64,000 nucleotides of DNA, taken from Macrocybe gigantea. Its lineage: Eukaryota > Basidiomycota > Agaricomycetes > Agaricales > Callistosporiaceae. Of this stretch, positions 25,058 to 36,505 are shown piece by piece; the first letter of the stretch is position 1; every line of letters begins with the position of its first letter. The stretch lies in NCBI GenBank assembly GCA_011319805.1, contig SJRY01000040.1, forward strand, positions 248,001 to 312,000. The letters are read 5' to 3'. The notes under the pieces are model-generated. The model was not told the origin of the DNA, did not search any database, and saw only the letters and a program-made list of their open reading frames with translations. The translations under genes were made by a program, and so were the position numbers.

Positions 25058-26751
25058 GAGTGTGCGTTTACCGAATACGCGGCATTTTTGCTTCAACCAT
25101 GCTAACGAATGTCATTAATGGAGAAATATGTATAGTACGTTCCTACACCAGAGTCGGTTACTGTGCTACATGAGGATTGAAGACGTTCTTTATGAATGCC
25201 CGACATGGAAACCATCCGACAGTTAAGTCGGACGTAGGTAACCAGTTTGCAGCTCCTGCTTAAAATCATTGACCATAGCTTTGCTTGCAAGGCTGACTCT
25301 GCTGACCATCTGACGCCGGAAGTTGCGAAATCGCTCCTTCTCTCAAAGCAGATGACCATTATCCGCCGAGGAGTCAGATGCATTTGTAAAGTGAGTAGTT
25401 AGGCATAAGACTTGTTGCGTCGGGAATGACAGAATGACAGTTATCAGGGAGCATTGCACCGTTTCATATCCGACCAGTGGCGAAGCACCAGCACCGCCTT
25501 CGCCGCGCGGTCGACCAAGGTTGCCATAGGATGATTCTATATGAGCCATATCATTCATGGTCCACGAGAAGCTGATATGAAGATTAGCGTTTCTGTGGTG
25601 TTCGAGATCAGGAAAGTGTTAGAACCCTTTTAGAGACCGTCGATCCTGGATCCGCGATGCCTGTACAGCCTCGTTGTTCCTCCCCGCAGTCATAAAGAGG
25701 AATAATGCTTGTAATGACCCACGGGTAGGGACTGAGATTGCTCAGGATTCCAAAGGGGCCAGTGCTGCGGATTGGAAAAGAAGGTCTGATGCAAGATTGA
25801 GTTAGACATGACTGTCATTATTCCCCGTCATGACCATGGAGATTGATGATGCTACTGGCACGCATCAGCTCGCAACAGAAAATGTCAATCGACGCTTTCG
25901 TGAATCTAAATGCTCACGCCTTTGAGATAAATAAATACATGTATTGCTTGGGTAAAGATGTTCTCATGCGTACTCTGAGGTCTCATGGCGTTTTGGGCGA
26001 CGTTGTAGGTACATACGCGGCAGATCATCTGGGGATGAAGGACTTCCGTTTTTAGTGTCACACGTGACAACCTCGGTTGTGGGGGTGCATGTTCGTTCTC
26101 CACTCGTCGAGATGCTCTATCGTTTTTGCTGTTACCCAGGACTCGGGGACTACGTCTGGTCTAGCCTGGTCTCTGCCACTCTACGATTTGAAGCAAATGG
26201 CAAAAAAAATTGGCTCACATGAAACAAAATCAACGCCTTTGCCCCAATATGCAGGTTCACGTTCATCGACATCAGCCAGCTTGTCCCACGCAGTACCTAC
26301 GCGCTCCAGTTGCGTAGGAAACGAATTCATTTTGCAAGGTTCTGCTGGTTACCACACCACAATTGGAGTGCTAGATGCATGTGTCTTTGTCGTCTGTTCA
26401 AGGGACATCATGCGATTGTGGAATCCTGGCTACGAATAAACAAAGGGTGAGCTCGTGTACCATAAATACAGCAACAGCACCCATAACATCTTCAGTAGCA
26501 TTCTACTTCCCATCCTTCTCTCCTCACGCTCGATCAGCGATCGAACGTTCCCTTCTTTTCTAAGGTTTCCATTCATAGCTCTTAGCTGCAGCCTGGTCCT
26601 ATCAGCTCTAGCTGGAACGCAAGTCGTTGGACGCCCTTCTTGGTCTACTTGTAGACTTCATTTGCAACTTCCTCTGAGACTGGCGCTCTCTTCCACCACC
26701 TGTCGTTCATTTCTCTGCTCGGTTTAATACGTCCAGCACCTGCTTTTTAAC
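25058..26751. other. Spacer and upstream region of the Thr-rich secreted protein gene
   Basis: No gene recognised. From about 26500 to 26740 the plus strand is pyrimidine-rich (CT tracts), which is typical of fungal promoters and leaders just before the ATG at 26752. The remainder has only short ORFs. Confidence 0.5.
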
Positions 26752-28092
26752 ATGTTGTTCAAGTATGCCCTCATCCCCTGCTCGCTGGCTTGGCAGGTTC
26801 GGCCGTTGCTGCTCCTCGACCTTATCGCCTAACCGTAAGTATTGTATCGCAAGATCTCTTCTAATGATGAAAATAAATACCCTTACAGGCTCGTGGCAAT
26901 AATAAAGGTACTGTTGGAAATGCGCAGACCGGGGTCAGTATTCTTGGTGTTAAAGATGACCTTCATGGGCTGATTTTGGTTTTGGCAGAATGCCGCTGCG
27001 AATCAAAATGGAGGTGTCAATGGTGGAGACACGATAAGCTCAAGCATTGCCGTCAATGACGTGAGTTAGCTCTCCTTGCCACGCTTTTGGCTCGAGTCTG
27101 ATGTACAACCTTGCTCTAGTCCACGACGGCGACAGCGACTGCCTCTGTGACTGACGTGAGCCTCGCAAAATGTGCAACCGAGCATTTGATAATTGGTGAA
27201 CTGTCAGATCACGGCAACTGCAACGGATACGGCGGTGACCACCGATGTTACTGCCACCGCAACTGCGACGGATGTAAGTCCTTTTTTTTCATTGCATGAG
27301 TGAGCGATGCTCATGTATTTTGCAAGATTGCCAACGGCACAACAATAGCCACTGCAACAGCTACTGTGAGCCTCACCGTATCAAAGTAGGTCTGAACCTT
27401 GCTGACCATGGTCTATTTCCAGAACAACGGCACTGCAGTCGACACCACTACGGCGACTGCGACTGCGACTGGCACGGCAAACAACACTTGCCCACCTCCT
27501 GCGACTGTGACTGTCGTAAGTAGTATTGGCTCTCCTCGTAATTTCCGGGTCCTGAGAGCCATGCTTTTTGTGCAGACTGCCGCTGCCCAACAGACAGGAA
27601 ATACGCAGAACAATGGGAATGGACAGACCAAAGGCCATGGAAGGGGTAGGACTAAGGCTGCCAATGGCCAAACGACTGGCCAGACCAACAGTAACAACGG
27701 CCAAAGCAACGGCAATGGCAGAACCAAGGCTCAAGCTAACGGCGCTGGGGCTCAGAGAGGTGCTCAAACCAATGGTGCTCAAGGCAATGGCCAGACCACA
27801 ACTACGACCAATCAAGGGAACAACAATGGCGCCACAGCCTCTGCTAAAGGCCAAGGTGTTGCCACCGCCACGCGCACCAAGAACCAGAATGGCAATAACA
27901 ACGATGCCGACAGTGCGCAAGGCAACGAGAACACCGACAATGCTGCCACACAGCTCGCCAAGCGCCTAGAGGCTTACAAGAGGTTTGATAAATTATCCTT
28001 TACCCTGATCAAGGCTGATTCCCTATTCCTTGTTCGACATGAACAGGTCTCTGGAAGCCCGTCTCAATATGTCGAAACGTCAGCAACTGTAG
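26752..28092 (+). CDS. Secreted mucin-like Thr/Ala/Asn/Gln-rich protein built from micro-exons
   Basis: No known family. An N-terminal signal peptide (MLFKYALIPCSLA, then LAGSAVAAPRPYRLT) is interrupted by one missing base near 26788; it suggests secretion. Nine exons are read with canonical splice sites: 26752-26834, 26890-26934, 26989-27060, 27120-27155, 27208-27273, 27327-27365, 27423-27515, 27576-27982 and 28047-28092. Exons 2-7 are 36-93 nt, all multiples of three and separated by phase-0 introns. They encode Thr-Ala repeats such as TATATATD, good sites for O-mannosylation. Exon 8 is Asn/Gln/Gly/Thr-rich, low complexity. The end LEAYKRSLEARLNMSKRQQL is a short basic helix. A cell-wall or matrix role is inference from composition. 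Confidence 0.72.
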
Positions 28093-28554
28093 ATCTTTCA
28101 TAGACTTGCATTGACTGGGCTGGTTACCAATTGTACTTTGTTCCGTTACTGCTAAGAGCTCGCAATAATGATTGGATGTTTAAAATTAGCCTTTGACTGG
28201 AAGAGGATGCACAACGATGGTTGCTCTATCGCGTTTTGCTGATATTCGTTGACGCGTTAACGATGTATTCCATCTTTTGAATACTCGTAGTCTACGGACG
28301 TCCACGCATCTACATTTCTCGAAATGACTACGTGTTCCAATATACAGAGACGCAGGCAGAAGGACTTCGTATGGACATCAAGCTATATCTCGGCATGAAT
28401 GAGTGACAATGCAAGCAGTGGCTTCGGCGGTTGGGTCAAGAATCGATTGGACGCGTGCAGCTATGGAACCGTGACGAGACGAGGAAATACATCTTGTTCT
28501 AAAAATGCCAAAAGAAAATACAATAAAATAAAACTCAAAAAAAATTATACAATA
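28093..28554. other. Spacer without gene
   Basis: 3' region of the Thr-rich protein gene, running into AT-rich sequence (28495-28550) just beyond the 3' end of the tRNA gene. On the tRNA strand this gives T runs that could serve as RNA polymerase III terminators. Confidence 0.5.
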
Positions 28555-28660
28555 GCCCACCGCGAGGGTCGAACTCGCAACCTTCAGATCACGCTTTAGA
28601 GACTGGATCTGGAAACCCGCCTTAAAAGTCTGACGCTCTGGCCGATTGAGCTAGGCGGGC
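28555..28660 (-). tRNA. tRNA-Lys (anticodon UUU) with a 33-nt intron
   Basis: Cloverleaf on the minus strand. Acceptor strands GCCCGCC and GGTGGGC pair with one G-U. The T arm GCGAGTTCGACCCTCGC holds the B box and TAGCTCAATCGG the A-box region. The anticodon stem TCAGA/TCTGA encloses loop CTTTTA plus A, giving anticodon TTT (UUU). The intron of about 33 nt sits at the usual place one base 3' of the anticodon. Total 106 nt; mature body 73 nt before discriminator and CCA. T-rich sequence follows downstream on this strand. Closely related to the two CUU genes near 36 kb. Confidence 0.92.
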
Positions 28661-30502
28661 TCAATGAATGTCTCAATGTAATCATCACAATCCCATAACC
28701 TCAAATACCCACCAAACCTTTCTATAGGCCACCCATACCATACCCCTATGTCCACTAATTCTTTCATGCACGGCGCAAGACACAAGCATCACTAAACCAG
28801 CAAAACCAGAAAAAGGACATCCGTGACAACTAACCAACCAAGAAAATTGTTCCTTTGTATTTCTGTTTTTAAAAAATAACACCAGTCCGCATATCATGTC
28901 ATAAGAGTCGGCATACTTAATCAGCAATGATGAAAACGAGAGTGGGTATGAAAGAGCGAAGGCATATCACGAGCGCATAAGACAAGAATAAAAAAGAAAA
29001 AGAAAAAGGGGGGGAACGGAGGGTATGCTGAACGAGAAAAGGATTCATTCTCTCGTCGAACAGTCTAACTGGAAGGCTGGAAAGAGGAGGATAAAAAGAG
29101 ATACATTATATACGCTATACGATTCATGTGTAGGAGAGTATTTATATGGGTGTGAAGGAGTTGGGGTTTGGAATACGGCAATATATAAACAGTAGCTCGG
29201 AAATAAGAAATAGAGAGAAAGGAAATTCGAGGAGAAAGGGGGTCAACGGGGGAAAAAAAAGTTCATAAAGCGAAAGGACATTAAACAGTAAAACCAGAAT
29301 CAACCAGACAGGAAAAGCTGAGGAGTTAGATGAAAAGAACGAGCAAACAATCAAAAAAAAGTGAAACCGGAAGCAAGCAACCACAAAGAGATGGGAGTCC
29401 GCCGATCGGCTGTGCAATCGATCAGCATGTAGTCGCAGCCAGTCGAACGGGCAGGCAATAAAGCAGGAACGTGAAGGGCGAGGAAGACAAAACACAAAAC
29501 AAGGCAGGATTGAACAAGATAGGATGACGGGCCGAGGAAAGAGATGGGTGAGAGAATCTGAGAAGATGGGGTCCGGCAATGCGAAAAAGTTATGCTGACG
29601 TCCACAAACTTGAACCACCGTGGAGGGCAAAGGGCGAGGAATGGGAAACGAGGCAAGGCCAAAAAGAAGGGTTGAAGCTAGTCAGGAGAGAGTGAGGAGG
29701 GGAGCCAGGCTATAGGAGAGAGAAAGCAGGACAAGACTAAACCGACCGAACGGAGGCAAGACCTCAAGACGAGACGCGAGGCCAGAGAACGAACGACCGC
29801 GTGTGTGACTCGTGGTGAGCCTTCCGCGGTGAGGGAGAGAAATCGATCCATTCTTCCCCGACACAGCGCAATGCACGAACACATCCAGGGTCAAGGGCTT
29901 TGTCGGATACTGTCGAACGGGATTTCATCGACGTTTAACCTCCTTTTGGCTGTGACGTACCGAGAAGTTGGGACCGGAGGATGAAGGGAGGAGAGTGAAA
30001 AGAGAATGGCGGAGCTGATGAAACGAGAATGGTATCAACGAGGCCAAGGGGAAAAAATACAATAAAAATGGAATTTCTGAATCAGGAAAAAAAAACATAG
30101 GGCTGACCCCCAAGAATAGAATCAAAACAGGAAAAGAAAAGATTTCGAAAGGAATGGTGTGAAATAAAAGATAGGATCAGCCGAAATGAAGGTGAAAGAA
30201 ATGACGAAGAGACAGGACAGGAAAAATGAAGGCAAAAACATAATACTCGAAACCAAATCAGCCAGGTAAAAAGAATCAAAGCAGCAAGTTAGGATACCAG
30301 AAGAGGATAAAAAAGAAAGACCTTTCCTCAATCCCAAACCGCCCAGCGGCCAAACGGTGAAATCCCGGAATTCCGTAGTCTTTGTCCGTCCGTCGAAAGT
30401 CGAAGAGCGTTCGCACAAGACCAGCCTTTCCCACTTCCGCCTGACCTCCCTCAACCGGACCAAACACTTTTCGGAACCCTTCCCGTTTCCTCATGCTCAT
30501 GC
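28661..30502. other. Long purine-rich (plus) / pyrimidine-rich (minus) block, no gene
   Basis: From about 28920 to 30330 the plus strand is dominated by A and G (for example gagagaaaggaaattcgagg). The minus-strand ORFs here encode only Phe/Leu/Ser/Pro low-complexity sequence and are by-products. The block lies directly 3' of the minus-strand GATA regulator stop at 30503, so at least part may be its 3' UTR. Confidence 0.5.
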
Positions 30503-33500
30503 TCAGTGTCCGACAACGCCTTCAGCAGCAGCACGCGCCGCTGCATCTCCACTGCTCATATCCACATCGGCACCGGCAACGTCAGGAGCAGGTGCCTCGA
30601 CGACGGGCCAGATACTCTCCTTCTGGTGGCTGGGGCTCTTGTGTCCAGCTGGGACGGTAGGGCGCGCCAGCCGGACCGCTGTCGCTGAGGCCGGAGAGGC
30701 GCTGTGCGAGGGTGAAGGCGGGTTTGGAGGTGGAAGCATCGGAGATGCGCCCGACTTTTCTTGTTGCTGTTGCTGTCCGGTTTCAGAGCTCGATGCAGGC
30801 TTCGAGGCCACAACCCCGTCTGGTTGCGTGGCCTCCGCAGCAACATCACCCACTGTGGTCGTCGTGGTCGACGCAGCAGCAGCGCCCGCGGCCGCTAGCT
30901 TCATCTCTTCAATACCCTTCTTCACTCCTCCCATCAACCTGTCCGTCCGTTCCACCATTTCCTGTAACCTCTTCTTCTCCTCCGCGAGCTCCAGATAATG
31001 CCTCTCCAACTCTCCGATCGTCGGGATCCCATTCGGGCCCATACCAATCGCGCCAGGCATGCTGCCAGGGTGCGTCGGCGGCGGCGGGGGTGGAGACCGA
31101 GGCTCATCAGGTGCATCATCTCCGCAGTGGGATAATACCCTTGCGGCAGCCCAGGATACGGTGCAGGTCCGCCGGCGGACGGAGGCGCAGCGGACGCGAG
31201 CGGGGAGTGGGTCCTGCTCGGCGCGTTCGATCCAGAGCGCATATAGCTTGAGGGTGTGCCGCCCGAGATGAGACTCGCGAGAACACTGCTCGCTCCTGCA
31301 GCTGCAGCAGCGGATGGGCCGCCGAGGGACGCGAGTGGAGGAAGCTCAAACGCACCGGGATTCGCGAAGGGCGAAGAGCGCGCTTGGAGGTGATCTGGAT
31401 GGAACGCAAGCGGCGGCTGGCCCGAAAGATGGGGATGAAACGCGTGCAGCTGCTGCTGTAGCGATGCCCTCTGCGCGCGGTGTTGTGGCGAACCCGAGCG
31501 TCCACCCTCAACCCATCCGTTGCCTGCGGCCGCATTCGTACTAGGCCGCTTCCTCAGCCCTTCCCTACGACTTCCACCAACGTTCGAGGGAGCGACACCA
31601 CCCACGTCATCATCCTCTCCTTCTGCATCATCTTTCTCACCAGCCATACTCGATCGCGTCTTCCTCAATCCAGCACTCGCACTCGGGCCCGTACCCCGCG
31701 CTACGACGCGCCTTGCACGCTTCTTCCTGGGGGGTTCGTCACCGTCTTCATCTTCCAATTCTCCGTCTGCATCGGTGTCGTCACCTCCGCCGCCGCTGAG
31801 ATTGCCGCTCACACCACCGAGGCGGCCAACGGCGACGAGGGCTTCTGCGGCAGCTTGGTCAGAAATGCGCCCGCCAGCACTGCCTGGGCTTGTGTTCGTA
31901 CTACCACCAGCACCGGGCGCTGCGGGGACGCGTTTCCGTCTCTTGATGACAGACTTTTTCATCGAATTAGGACGGTGAGTGCCGTGGAGTTTAAAATATA
32001 ATCCTATAATGCACAGTATGCAGAAGATTTTTGCTCGTCAGCACCACAGTTTGTCCGCAAGACTAGAATTGTTCAGAGTGAAAGACATCAGATAAGATGC
32101 GCAAGAGCGCCTGCCTCCAAACAGGACCAAAAGTGGTCCGATAATAATTACGGAAGCCAAAACACGAAATGTCCACACACATGCATCCGAAGACCAAAGG
32201 GCGACTTCGGTATGGTTAGGAGGCGAACAACGGGTAATGCCGCTCTTTCGCCACATGGAACGGGAAGCAAGAGAAGAGAAGTGATGACCCTGCGATGCGT
32301 GGGAAGGCGGACTGCTACCTCAGGAGAGGGGTAGCGCAAGCAATAAGATTACTCCGGTCATCACTCTCATATGGGGGATCGTGGGATCAATGAAAGAAAG
32401 AGGCGCAGACACATTAGAGCCACCCCCGTCGCCAAGCTGGCGAACGCGGCAAGGAAATCAAAGGGAAAAAGAAAGGAAAGAAATTGAAGAGCCGCAGGAC
32501 ACTCACCACACGCATTGCAGATATTGTTGCCGAGATCATCTCTCCTCCAGAGTGGGGTTGTGCTCGTGCCGCAGTTGGCGCAACTAAGTGCACCCACGGC
32601 GGGACGGGCCTTGCGAGCCACTGCGCCTCCAGACGCAGCAGCGTGCGAGTCGGATCCTGTCTGTTCAGGTGAGGACGCGTTGGCGGGCTCACCGACGATG
32701 CCAGACAGGACACCAGCAGCTACAAGGGCAGCAGCAGCGGCCGCTCTAGGGGCTTCAGCAGCGGATTGCAAGACAGTGAAGGACCCACCAGCAGTGTTCA
32801 TATCGACGTCTCCGTCCGCGTCAACATTATTAGATGTATTACTAGCGGTATTATTAGTGTTGGTGATAGCAGGGTTGTCGAGCGCGAGACGGGCAGAGAC
32901 TGCCAGGGCATTATTGTAGGTCGGGCAACCTTCGCAGGCAGACGAGCCGCCTGTGCCGTCGCATCGGCCGTCGCCTGGACAAGTGCCGCCGCTAGGATGA
33001 ACGGCAGGTGCGGCGGGTGTCCCAGGCTGTGGTGGCTTCGCAGGCTTCACTTTTTGTGACGATTTTGCAAGAGCCGGAATGGGGGCAGATGGCGGCGCGG
33101 ATGAGGATGACGGGCTGGCGGACGGAGGGTTAAACTTGTGCGCCGGATGCATAGGATTGGCGGGTGCCTGAGACGGGTTGGCTGAGCTATTTCCCACTGG
33201 ATTGGGATTTGCGGACGACTGTGCAGGAGGGGGCGTCCGACCTAGCGACGAAGGTCGCGGCATATGTCGAGATTTTTGGTAGAGACCTGGGTAAGGAAAG
33301 AAGGTGTTGAGTGAGCGACTGGTTCAACGCGCGGTTATGTAGACCGGAAGGGTAAGGCAGACAGGAGGATGGAAAGGAAGGTGAAAGAGAGATCGATTGA
33401 TTGAAATTTTGAAGGATTAATCGAGTAAGAGACGCAGACTGATCTCGAAAACGAGAGTTTTTCCCTCGCGGAGAGAAAGAGGCAGGGTAAGAAGGGAAGA

Positions 33501-33943
33501 TGAATGGGAGAAAATGGCAAGTCTGCAGGTCTGCAGAGGGTTGTTTTGAACAGGGAAAGAGGGGAAGCAGCAGGACACGATAGTGGAACGCGGCTGAGAG
33601 CGTGTAGAGCGGCAGGCAGAGCATTATGTAGTCAGAGTGATAAGCACGCATTTGACGCGTGCACGCCCGGCCGCGCGCAAGAGGCGAAAGACTCGAGAAG
33701 AAAGAGAGATAAAACGCGTGAATGGTGGAGCAAGAACTAACCACAAGCGTTGCAGACGGGGTTGCCGTCTGGATCCCTGCGCCAGAGCGGGGTCTCAAAG
33801 GTGCCGCAGTTGATGCAAGAGGTTCGCTGGGACGGCGGTGTGGGGACAGGTGGCGCAATTGGGCCGTTGGAAAAGTCAAAGCCGTCCGAGGGTGCGGGGA
33901 CGGAGAGGGAGTGTAGGGGAGACTCGAGGACGACGGGCGACAT
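30503..33943 (-). CDS. urbs1: Urbs1/SreA-type GATA factor, iron-responsive regulator of siderophore genes
   Basis: Nuclear transcription factor of the fungal iron-repressor class, which shuts off siderophore synthesis and iron uptake when iron is ample. Two GATA fingers of C-X2-C-X17-C-X2-C type are seen: [18 protein letters not shown] in exon 1 and [18 protein letters not shown] in exon 2. Between them is the diagnostic Cys-rich iron-sensing segment CPGDGRC..ACEGCP. Exons are 33943-33742, 33286-32507 and 32003-30503. Each finger is split after CNAC and the first base of the Gly codon, then continues LYQKSRHMP or [14 protein letters not shown]. The long C-terminal part is disordered with an acidic/basic [11 protein letters not shown] stretch and ends in a coiled coil ([20 protein letters not shown]). 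One base is missing in the C5 run (minus strand) at 31086-31090, just before [11 protein letters not shown]. Upstream DNA is full of GATA motifs. Confidence 0.92.
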
Positions 33944-33979
33944 GGCAGACGGAGAGGAGGAGCAGCAGCGAGCAAAGCA

Positions 33980-34850
33980 GCGGCAGATAACACAGTCTTA
34001 TCCAATCACAGCACGCCAATTGGTGACAGATAACCGATTCAATCTCCGCTCATTACCTAACCGACGTCAACCCAATTCTCGCCCCCAGAGCTAGATCCGT
34101 CGCCAGTCTATCGGCGCCACTGAATTTTGCAGTTTCAATGGAGTATTGGAGATGCACGGATAAGATGATACGACTACGTTCATTAGCACTCGAAACAGCT
34201 TCCAGGCTGCCTGTCCAAACACTAATTGTCTGCTAAGTGTCGTGCATGTCAGCATCAATGATAAATATCATAATCAAGTTGCTACCACCTCTTTTTCCTC
34301 TCACACTTATGGCCAGGCGTCATCTAGAAAAAAGTTACGACTACGAGATAAACCGAACGATAATTTGATTAGATCAACCTTTTTCATATCGGAATATAAT
34401 CCCGGTCCAAAAATGGCATTTTACTGTCCGCAACAACGTGTTGCAAGGAGTGAAAAAGAGAGCGCCTAGGCTCGGAGAACGACGGTCTGCTAAAACAACA
34501 CACTCACCCAACCCTCGAAGGGAAAAAAAAAACTTTTGCTCATCACCCCTCGTGTCTGATCACTTTCAATGACACCCCTCCCTCCGAACAACATCCGCAA
34601 CGTTGATTGACAAGGCCTACAAGTCTATCCTCCCCGTCAATAGTCCAAGAACTCGATTGTTCCGTTCCCATCACTCACCCAAGAAATTACAGACCACCGT
34701 GATAAACGGCGATCAACAGTTTTAGATGATGCGAAAATGCTATAATTATTCATCTTATTTATCTGATATGATAAGATAGGATTCACAGGCATGATAAGAT
34801 CTTCCTTCTGCTCTTCTCACTTTCCGAGTCCTACGTACAGATAAGAAGCA
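33980..34850. promoter_or_regulatory. Cluster of GATA-factor binding motifs upstream of the iron-type GATA gene
   Basis: GATAA or its complement occurs at 33986-33990, 33998-34002 (TTATC) and 34029-34033, all within 90 bp of the ATG at 33943. More follow at about 34159 (GGATAAGATGAT), 34761-34780 (ATCTGATATGATAAGATAGG), 34792-34799 (TGATAAGA) and 34839-34845 (AGATAAG). The 34761 element resembles the ATCWGATAA site known for SreA-class factors. The motifs are seen directly; binding and autoregulation are inferred. Confidence 0.6.
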
Positions 34851-35673
34851 AGCAAGGCGCCGAAAGAGGGCAAGAACACTACACGCACGCGGTTTTATTT
34901 ACGCAAAGAACACAATTCACGGTAAACTCGACGGATACTCTACACCAGAAGGCAAGGAAGTTGGTGCCGTTTTACCTGGAGATCAAAACACCCCATCACG
35001 CAGATGACCATCGTCCCGAAACACATATCTCAAACAAGTCGCCAACAGTGAAAACAGGCTTACATCAACCATCGTGACGTTTCGATGGTTTGACATGCTT
35101 GTTCCGGTGCTTCAGGACGTTGTCGCATTTGATGGATCGACAACAGCATGCCTGTTATTGCGCATCTGCAACACGCTACGCTCATCCACACTCACCTTCC
35201 CTTTGTCCAAAATTTTCTGTAGTCAATTGCAAGAGGGAATTCATCAACGTCGTGATATCCGTAGCGGAACTGATCATGCTGTACCGCGGCACGCATTTTC
35301 ACTAGTAGGCAACCTGCATCAGAGGGCATTTGACTATGGTCGAACGCATTGTTCGCGCTCTCAGTGCTTTTGTGTGCGAGACCCTTCAATGCAAGCCGGC
35401 TCCCTTCTGGACTGGAAATGCCGCTCACGATTCTGGCTCTCGGGGCTTTCGAGTGCCTGGCCTACACAGAGTCTTTGTCAACCGGGAGGTTGCACGACAT
35501 GCATCGGTTTCACTTCTGTCCGGGCGGCTTCGATCTTCAGACTCTGCTACTGGAGCCAGCCCGCCTCGGTGTATCTCCCGCCGCTTACGGGTGTATTTAT
35601 GTGATCGTTGCCTGCATTCCATACAATTAAGTAATTTCGGGCACTTAAGATTTTTTTATGGGAATTCAATAAT
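34851..35673. other. Spacer without recognised gene
   Basis: Several overlapping plus-strand ORFs (35074-35683, up to 176 codons) are open in three frames at once and show no family motif, so I do not call a gene. AT-rich sequence immediately precedes the tRNA at 35674. Confidence 0.4.
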
Positions 35674-35757
35674 GCCCGCCTAGCTCAATCGGATAGAGCG
35701 TCAGACTCTTAGATACTAGGCGATCTGAAGGCTGCGAGTTCGACCCTCGCGGTGGGC
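35674..35757 (+). tRNA. tRNA-Lys (anticodon CUU) with an 11-nt intron, plus-strand copy
   Basis: Same acceptor, D and T arms as the UUU gene except small D-loop and variable-loop changes (ATCGGATAG for ATCGGCCAG). The anticodon stem TCAGA/TCTGA encloses CTCTTA plus A, giving anticodon CTT. The 11-nt intron GATACTAGGCG lies one base 3' of the anticodon. Mature body 73 nt. An identical gene lies in inverted orientation 266 bp away. Confidence 0.92.
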
Positions 35758-36023
35758 TATGAGCAAGTCCAGTGATGTTGCCTTTTTGTTTCCCATTCTC
35801 GGCGCTATTCATGACGATGACGAGGAGGAGCATTTCATACCGAAGAGATGTCCGTGTCACAGTTCGCTGCTTACTCCTCTATCATGTTGAAAGGACGGTT
35901 GTCACTGCTAGTACTGATTAGTCGGCTGGTTCTAAGCCGACATTCGTGAAAACAAAGCTCTGCCTCGTCAAGGGGCCCAGGCAACTGATGAATGAGTATG
36001 GAAGAAAAATATATTATTCGCTA

Positions 36024-36107
36024 GCCCACCGCGAGGGTCGAACTCGCAGCCTTCAGATCGCCTAGTATCTAAGAGTCTGACGCTCTATCCGATTGAGCTA
36101 GGCGGGC
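36024..36107 (-). tRNA. tRNA-Lys (anticodon CUU) with an 11-nt intron, minus-strand copy
   Basis: Exact reverse-complement copy of the gene at 35674-35757, with the same GATACTAGGCG intron and anticodon CTT. The downstream side on this strand reads GCTAGCGAATAATATATTTTTC, giving a T5 terminator within 25 nt. Confidence 0.92.
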
Positions 36108-36505
36108 GATAAATAAATTCCCAACTGTAATACACAGTCAGCATACGGTTTTCTAGGGACCTGCATTTTTCTTCAGCGATTTGTTCAAATCCGAGTTAAT
36201 ATCACTCCAAAAGAGACGTGCATAACTTATTTTCATGGGCTCCACTATCTTCCCAGTGCACCTCAGATTACATTCAAAATAGATAAGAAATGAGCCATTA
36301 CAGAATACAGGACCGAGGAGCATGGGATAGTGGCTTGGCATGACGAGTCCACCACGAGATGACAAGAATAGCTGTTACGACTGTTTCTAAGTGTCCCCAG
36401 ATCCCAAGGGTGAAAACATGCCGAGGTGGAGCAAAAATCAGGAAGCACATGGTATCATGGGCAGCCAACGCGTCCCATAGGTGAACAAACTAGAATGTGA
36501 TGCGG
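36108..36505. other. Spacer, 3' region of the SEC72-like gene
   Basis: About 400 bp between the tRNA and the SEC72-like stop codon. Nothing recognised beyond short ORFs. Confidence 0.5.

Larger units (their letters stand above)
35674..36107. repeat. Inverted repeat: two identical 84-bp tRNA-Lys(CUU) genes facing each other
   Basis: Arms 35674-35757 and 36024-36107 are exact reverse complements, introns included, with a 266-bp non-repeated centre. Similarity hardly extends beyond the genes (a short gggaatt match on the 5' side), so the repeat unit is essentially the gene. Transcription from both promoters would converge. Confidence 0.9.

Noticed and set aside
29142..30463. Series of minus-strand ORFs of 65-162 codons rich in Phe, Leu, Ser and Pro
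   Set aside because: Low-complexity translation of the pyrimidine-rich block, with no motif and overlapping frames.
30712..31978. Plus-strand ORFs over the iron GATA regulator
   Set aside because: Antisense to a gene with clear fingers, introns and family-specific Cys region; no features of their own.
35074..35683. Overlapping plus-strand ORFs up to 176 codons before the tRNA
   Set aside because: Three frames open together, no splice-consistent conserved segment and no family match.
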